Positions 59,594 through 64,000 of a stretch of 64,000 bases of DNA are shown one piece after another. Positions within the stretch are counted from its first letter, which is position 1, and each line of letters starts with the position of its first letter. Source of the stretch: Candidatus Aenigmatarchaeota archaeon. Its GTDB lineage: Archaea > Aenigmatarchaeota > Aenigmatarchaeia > GW2011-AR5. The notes beneath the pieces were generated by a model that did no database searches, had not been told where the DNA came from, and was given only the letters and a program-made list of their open reading frames with translations. Location: the NCBI GenBank assembly GCA_016187335.1, contig JACPJW010000002.1:32510-96509 (forward strand), given 5' to 3'. Position numbers and translations under genes: made by a program.

Positions 59594-60842
59594 GGAAATC
59601 CCACCAAGGCTTCTTGACGGATAAGATTTCAGAGTTAGATGCGTCAATCTTGACATTGTAAGAAATCTTCACGGGTATAATGCCAAGAATCTTCTTTTCC
59701 TTCTTCGCTTCAACGCTGTAAACGGGCTTTTCGTTCTCGCTCTCTATTGTTATCTTCTCAGAAGAAGCTCCTGTGCTGTTTCTGGCTATTTCAGAAGCTG
59801 CATCCGGAAGCGTCTTGATTCTGGCTCCGGTTTTATCATCCGTATATATGCCCTCGCCTGTTATTTTTATTGGAAGATTTGATTCGGCGCTGGAATTCTG
59901 GGAAACGACCGTCACTGAGCCGGAGGTTCTTTCTATTTTTACTTCCTTGGTTCCGCTGCCTGATTTTATCCTTGCATTAACGACTACATTGTTTTCATCC
60001 TTGGTTACGTTTACTATACTGAGGGTTTGACCCTCGGCTGGCGATATTTCAGAATATTCCTTTTTTTCTGCGTCAAATGAAAACGAGAAATTAATCGCAA
60101 TCGGCGGCGAAACTAGCGGTTTTATTTCAATAGCATCTTTTCCAGGACCTTCTAGCGATTTGTTATCTTTCAAAGGCTTTTCTTGTTCCGCTGCTTCATA
60201 AATACCGCCGGCTGCTGAACCGCCTCCGCCTCCTCCTCCACCACTGCTGCTGCTACTTCCGCCTCCGTATGATTCATTATAAGGATATGGCGCCGGCGTG
60301 TAGTTCTTTTTCCTTTCGCGCTCCCTTTCCTCGGCTATCCGAATTTCCTCTTCCGTCATCGGCCTTTTCTCGTAAGTTAGGATAGGCGGCGGGTAAGTCA
60401 CGTTTTCCGGCTCTTCTACGTAGCCTGTATAGATAGAAGTTGAGCCGGTCGTGGCGCTATATTCTGCTTGACCGCCGGAGTCGCCACCTCCTGAACTTGA
60501 GCTGGAACTTGATCCCCCAAGAGATGGGCAGACATCAACTTTTTTCCACTCTTTTGGCAGGCATGAAGAGGGGAATGACAAACAGCTTCCATCCGGACCG
60601 ACGGCTAGCGTTGAAACCTCTGGGCATATAACAGGATTTTTGCAGTCTTTTTCATCAACAAGTCTAAATCCTCTAGGAATACAAGAATTAAGGAAAATCA
60701 TGCATGTGTCGTTTTCATTAACCGTATAGTATGTTCCGGGCTTGCACCAACCTATAGTAGAAAATTCCTGTCCTTCGGATGTGTTAACAAAAAATGATAA
60801 AATTATCGCTCCCAGCATTATCAGGAAAAATTTTTTGTTCAT
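59583..60842 (-). CDS. Secreted protein with Kazal-like Cys modules (419 residues)
   Basis: Signal peptide FFLIMLGAIILSFFVNTSEG; two Cys modules of the kind C-x8-14-C-x3-4-(N/S)-SC-[LI]-P (FLNSCIPRGFRLVD and FPSSCLPKEWKKVD), which recall Kazal inhibitors; Ser/Gly-rich linkers; and a C-terminal PepSY-like repeat part ending KPWWDFLAI. The segment GSTSIYTGYVEEPENVTYPP recurs near the start of the next protein. ATG 60842 is the start with signal peptide; the frame opens upstream at 60920. It overlaps the next gene by 11 nt. A protease-inhibitor-like role beside two proteases is possible but unproven. Confidence 0.72.
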   Translation of the reverse strand: MNKKFFLIMLGAIILSFFVNTSEGQEFSTIGWCKPGTYYTVNENDTCMIFLNSCIPRGFRLVDEKDCKNPVICPEVSTLAVGPDGSCLSFPSSCLPKEWKKVDVCPSLGGSSSSSSSGGGDSGGQAEYSATTGSTSIYTGYVEEPENVTYPPPILTYEKRPMTEEEIRIAEERERERKKNYTPAPYPYNESYGGGSSSSSGGGGGGGGSAAGGIYEAAEQEKPLKDNKSLEGPGKDAIEIKPLVSPPIAINFSFSFDAEKKEYSEISPAEGQTLSIVNVTKDENNVVVNARIKSGSGTKEVKIERTSGSVTVVSQNSSAESNLPIKITGEGIYTDDKTGARIKTLPDAASEIARNSTGASSEKITIESENEKPVYSVEAKKEKKILGIIPVKISYNVKIDASNSEILSVKKPWWDFLAI

Positions 60843-60996
60843 TGTGATGGCTACGGTTTTCAGAAGAAGTGCGGCCTTTTTGGTGATGCTGGCGCAGTCA
60901 GCCTTAGGACACAACCCCATTAAGATTAAATGAAACTTAAAACCCTCTTAAAACAATTTACCAGAAGAATTGCTTACTGAAAAGTCATGAAACTCA

Positions 60997-63666
60997 TTAG
61001 CCGAAGAATTCGGAATATCCCACCCTTACGATGTAGTTCGTGCCGTTGTACACGCCGACGGGCATGTGGAAGACTCCCGCCTGCGTGTTGTAATTCGTGC
61101 CGGAGCCGTTGAAGCTTCCGCCGCCCTTCACGTTTTCCGGTATGGTGTAGTTTGAAACCACCGTGGTGTTGAGGGTGAATCCGACGGCGGAAGAGTTGAA
61201 TATCGTTCCCGCCGTGTTGTTTGCAAAAACCGTCATGGAATTGGCGCCTGCTGCCACGGTGAAAGTGGCGTTCGCGCAGCCGGGCAGGCTCGTGTTGGCG
61301 TTGTTATGCCTGTACCAGCACGCCTGCGCTGTCCCGTTCAGGGTGTAGTTGAGCTGTATGACTGTGTCCGTGTATGTCCTGTTCGCAGGCGACGCTAATA
61401 CTATTGTCACGTCTCCGGCCGCGGCCGATATGAGCGCCGAATTGTTCGCATTGAAAGTCTCGCCGTACGAGCTCGAGGATGCGTTCACAAGAAAGTTAAA
61501 TGTTCCCGTGCTGGCTGATGTTAATATCCAAGAAGCTGTTTTATTAGAACTCGCATTCAGAAAGCCAAGCGACTGCGGGTTCGAGCCGGAAACTATGGTA
61601 AGGAAGGATGAGGTCAATGTGAGGTTCACGCTGACATTATGCGCGGCTAAATCGCCGCCGTTAGCCACATTCGCGGTGAAATTAAATTCTTGGCTCACGA
61701 AAGCTGTAGGAGAACCCAGCGATACGCTGAGCGAAGGCGGGTCTGCAGCGCTTATGCTTTTCGACGCTGCGACGGCGTACTCTTCGGTATTGCTGTTGTG
61801 CGTGAAGTTGGTGGTGAAGGCGTGGACCTTCACGACCACGCTGGAGTAGCTCGCGCCCGTGCCGACCTGCTCCGTGTTCTCAACGCCCGTGATGGACCTC
61901 GATATCTGCGTGTTCGCCGACTCGTTATAAATGTAAATGTCAAGGTCGTTCAGCGAATAATATGTTGTCGGGCTGTTTGCGCCGTTATATACAACATGCC
62001 TGTTCCATTCCAGGGTCGCTTTGTTGCCCGCGCTCATGTTGGTGATTTTGTAAAATTTCACTGCGCCTTCGGTTATGTTGTCAAGAACGACGTTGTTGCG
62101 CTGCGCGTACGCCTCGCCCAGGTCCATCACGCCCCAGCCGAACGCCCTCCTGTCGGAAAATGTCGCGTTCTTGGCACTGTTGAGCATGAGCGCCCTTATC
62201 GCAATCGGGTTCCACTTTAATCCTTTATAATTAAGCACGAGCGCTACCGCTCCGGAAACGTGCGGCGTCGCCATGCTCGTCCCGCTCGCGCCCACAAAAT
62301 CGTCCGTGGTTTCCCATATATTATAAGCAGAAATTATGCTGCTGCCAGGCGCCGCTATGTCCGGCTTTACCCGGCCGTCCGAGGTGAATCCGCGTGAACT
62401 GAAGGAAGATATGGCGTCATCGCTTGTATCGCCGACGGAATCGCACGTGTTCATGTCATTCTGAGAAGCGACGCTGAAGAAGTTGTAGCCTGGTGCGCCG
62501 ACTGTGCTGTTCGACGGGCCGTCATTGCCCGCGGAGTTAGCAACAGAAACATCAAGATCATCAACAATTGCGTCGAGATATCTCGCGTTGGCGCAGTCGC
62601 TGACGCCGCTTCCACACAGCCCGAAACTTCTGCTTATTACGTCCGCTCCTGCAGTTGAAATTGCCCAGTCCATTGCCTTCATGCCGTCGGAATTATACAT
62701 CCATCCTCCTGTTGTGCTGTTCGCGCCCGCCTTTGCGTTTATCAGCCTTGTGCCGTAAGCGATTCCCCTGTACTTGGAATCCCTGCTTGCTATAATCCCG
62801 GCCACATGCGTGCCGTGAAAGTGCAGGTCGTCCGTCGTGTTAGGATTATCCCTGTATGAGGAATCCGTTACAGCCGTATCGTGGAAAGTTCTATTCGCTG
62901 TGACGACTCCTGTAAGCGCAGGATGATTCGCATCAACGCCTGTATCAAGGTCGGTAACATCCCATCCTGTCCCGTTGTATCCGGCAGAATAAAATGTATC
63001 TGCCCCGGTTGCGCAGACGCTCTTGTCGAGCGTTGCAAAAGTTTTCTCATCCTCGTAAACAGCTGCGATCTCGCCGCTTTCCTTGAGCGCCTGAAGGCAT
63101 TTCTTCGGTATCCTTGCGAAAACGCTGTTGATCACTATTCCCGTGCCGGTAGCGCTTCCTCCGCATTTTTCCACTATATCGCCGACCAGGTTCTGCTGCG
63201 GCTCCGCGAGATTTTTCTGCCTGAGCATTATGTCCCTTTTCATCATGTCCTTTATGGAGTCTATTTTTTCAACAGTTTCTTTCATCCTGCTTTTTTCCTC
63301 CTTCGTCAGGGCGGAAGTCTGGTACTCCACGGCCTTTTCCAGTCCTAATGACCTTATCTGTCCTTCATCCAGCTGCCTGAACTTTTTTTCTATTTCCTCG
63401 AGCACCTTCGCCTCTTCATCAACTTTCTGGTCGTACTGCGGCTTCACGTTCCTGCTGATTTCGTGCAGCGGCTGGTCCTTGAGGACGATTATTGCCGGAA
63501 ATTCACCGGGAGCAATTTCCGGATTTGCCAGGAGATCCGACGTATCAGGCTCCTGCGAAGGGGCGGGACCCTTCACTGCCTCGGCGAACGAAAGGGGAGC
63601 TAGAACCAGTATGCATATCGTAAAAACAGCGAATCTTATCTTTGCCGGATTCAAAACAGCTTGCAT
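60997..63666 (-). CDS. Subtilisin-family surface protease (889 residues)
   Basis: A secreted S8 protease: signal peptide FAVFTICILVLAPLSFAEA, a helical, charged pro-region (residues 75-165), then the catalytic domain with D241 (DLDTGVDANHP), H284 (HFHGTHVAG) and S464 (SGTSMATPHV). Beta domains with many N-x-S/T sequons follow, and the end repeats NY-rich units and closes with NYIVRVGYSEFFG. Compared with the 1751-residue protease the pro-region differs completely, so this is not a recent copy. Probably acts at or near the cell surface. Confidence 0.92.
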   Translation of the reverse strand: MQAVLNPAKIRFAVFTICILVLAPLSFAEAVKGPAPSQEPDTSDLLANPEIAPGEFPAIIVLKDQPLHEISRNVKPQYDQKVDEEAKVLEEIEKKFRQLDEGQIRSLGLEKAVEYQTSALTKEEKSRMKETVEKIDSIKDMMKRDIMLRQKNLAEPQQNLVGDIVEKCGGSATGTGIVINSVFARIPKKCLQALKESGEIAAVYEDEKTFATLDKSVCATGADTFYSAGYNGTGWDVTDLDTGVDANHPALTGVVTANRTFHDTAVTDSSYRDNPNTTDDLHFHGTHVAGIIASRDSKYRGIAYGTRLINAKAGANSTTGGWMYNSDGMKAMDWAISTAGADVISRSFGLCGSGVSDCANARYLDAIVDDLDVSVANSAGNDGPSNSTVGAPGYNFFSVASQNDMNTCDSVGDTSDDAISSFSSRGFTSDGRVKPDIAAPGSSIISAYNIWETTDDFVGASGTSMATPHVSGAVALVLNYKGLKWNPIAIRALMLNSAKNATFSDRRAFGWGVMDLGEAYAQRNNVVLDNITEGAVKFYKITNMSAGNKATLEWNRHVVYNGANSPTTYYSLNDLDIYIYNESANTQISRSITGVENTEQVGTGASYSSVVVKVHAFTTNFTHNSNTEEYAVAASKSISAADPPSLSVSLGSPTAFVSQEFNFTANVANGGDLAAHNVSVNLTLTSSFLTIVSGSNPQSLGFLNASSNKTASWILTSASTGTFNFLVNASSSSYGETFNANNSALISAAAGDVTIVLASPANRTYTDTVIQLNYTLNGTAQACWYRHNNANTSLPGCANATFTVAAGANSMTVFANNTAGTIFNSSAVGFTLNTTVVSNYTIPENVKGGGSFNGSGTNYNTQAGVFHMPVGVYNGTNYIVRVGYSEFFG

Positions 63667-63724
63667 AGCGATCGGAAACCTAGTTTATTTTTTCTTTAGT
63701 TTATTTAAATCCGGGAATTCCACC

Positions 63725-64000
63725 TCAGCCGAAGTATTGGTTGTAGCCTATCTCTATCACGTAATTGGAGCTTGTATTCCTGCCGACCGGGCCTCTCCCC
63801 ACGGTTGTTTCTGTGTTGTAGTTTGCGCTCGAGTTTTTCGACGAGCCGTGGCCGATGCCGATTTTCTTCCTCGGCACTATGTAATTCGCGGATATTTCCC
63901 TCCACGTTCCGCTGTCGCATTTTTCATTTTTATTGTCGTCGTTCACGTCGCCTACAAAGCTGTCAGGGTAGCATGTTTTCCCGTAAACGCAGCTTTCGTT
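63725..64000 (-). CDS. C-terminal end of another surface protein (partial)
   Basis: The frame is open to the window edge; the first Met-like codon (GTG 63946) is internal. The visible 91 residues contain a Cys-containing start and the same C-terminal module as the two proteases: NYNTETTVGRGPVG, then NYVIEIGYNQYFG. The protein therefore probably belongs to the same sorted surface family. What lies before is outside the window. Confidence 0.7.
   Translation of the reverse strand, partial: NESCVYGKTCYPDSFVGDVNDDNKNEKCDSGTWREISANYIVPRKKIGIGHGSSKNSSANYNTETTVGRGPVGRNTSSNYVIEIGYNQYFG

Noticed and set aside
1..64000. CRISPR array, insertion sequence or rRNA
   Set aside because: No regularly spaced identical repeats of CRISPR size, no transposase reading frame and no rRNA-like sequence were seen.

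Overview
The window is archaeal. It encodes an eRF1-type release factor (NIKS and GGQ motifs), ribosomal proteins S8e and L37e, an LSm protein, archaeal-type TrpRS, a V/A-type ATPase subunit I, VapBC and HicBA modules, and a tRNA-Lys interrupted by introns. Many genes have a TATA-like box about 25 nt upstream of the start codon, as in leaderless transcripts; others carry a GGTGAT-type Shine-Dalgarno (SD) site. Many very large, cysteine-rich or Asn/Ser/Thr-rich secreted proteins, compact operons and orphan small genes suggest a DPANN-like lineage (Diapherotrites, Micrarchaeota, Aenigmarchaeota or similar). That placement is inference; no 16S gene is present.

Layout. 1-7.2 kb: translation genes (ValRS 3' part, aRF1), a methyltransferase, HicBA plus a DUF2283 protein, TatD, Pcm, a secreted 3D-domain protein and a winged-helix regulator. 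7.2-15 kb: a lipoprotein, a 1015-residue Cys-rich surface protein, an AT-rich orphan, a secreted beta-propeller protein and a membrane-anchored winged-helix regulator. 15-23 kb: an FNR-like reductase, MscS, trehalose synthase, S8e, LSm-L37e-zinc ribbon, tRNA-Lys(CTT) with two introns, a stand-alone GMP-synthase C-domain-like protein and a nucleotidyltransferase. 23-29 kb: an operon of two giant Cys-rich membrane-anchored proteins and a small gene. 29-32.5 kb: MetRS, regulators and a small hydrolase. 32.5-38.6 kb: two more surface proteins. 38.8-46 kb: ATPase subunit I, an array of four abutting hairpins, UspA, TrpRS, an operon of unknowns with an Asp/Glu racemase and a possible cyclodipeptide-synthase-like protein, a decayed regulator and VapBC. 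46.2-49.6 kb: an amino-acid permease fused to a methyltransferase, a cation exchanger and a membrane protein. 49.7-64 kb: a surface/protease island on the minus strand.

The most interesting region is 49.7-64 kb. Two subtilisin-family surface proteases and a third, truncated protein share a C-terminal module with exactly conserved spacing (NY-x9-P[VL]G-x5-NY, ending in FG or FGG). Between the proteases lie a 1249-residue secreted protein ending in a PD-(D/E)XK-like nuclease domain and, directly downstream, an AT-rich 280-residue cytosolic-looking protein. That arrangement resembles a polymorphic toxin with its immunity protein. Other notable items are the D-loop intron of tRNA-Lys, the hairpin array at 40218-40398 and the permease-methyltransferase fusion.

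All functional calls come from reading motifs by eye; no database search was run. Start codons were moved from the longest reading frame wherever an SD or TATA signal favoured an internal start.
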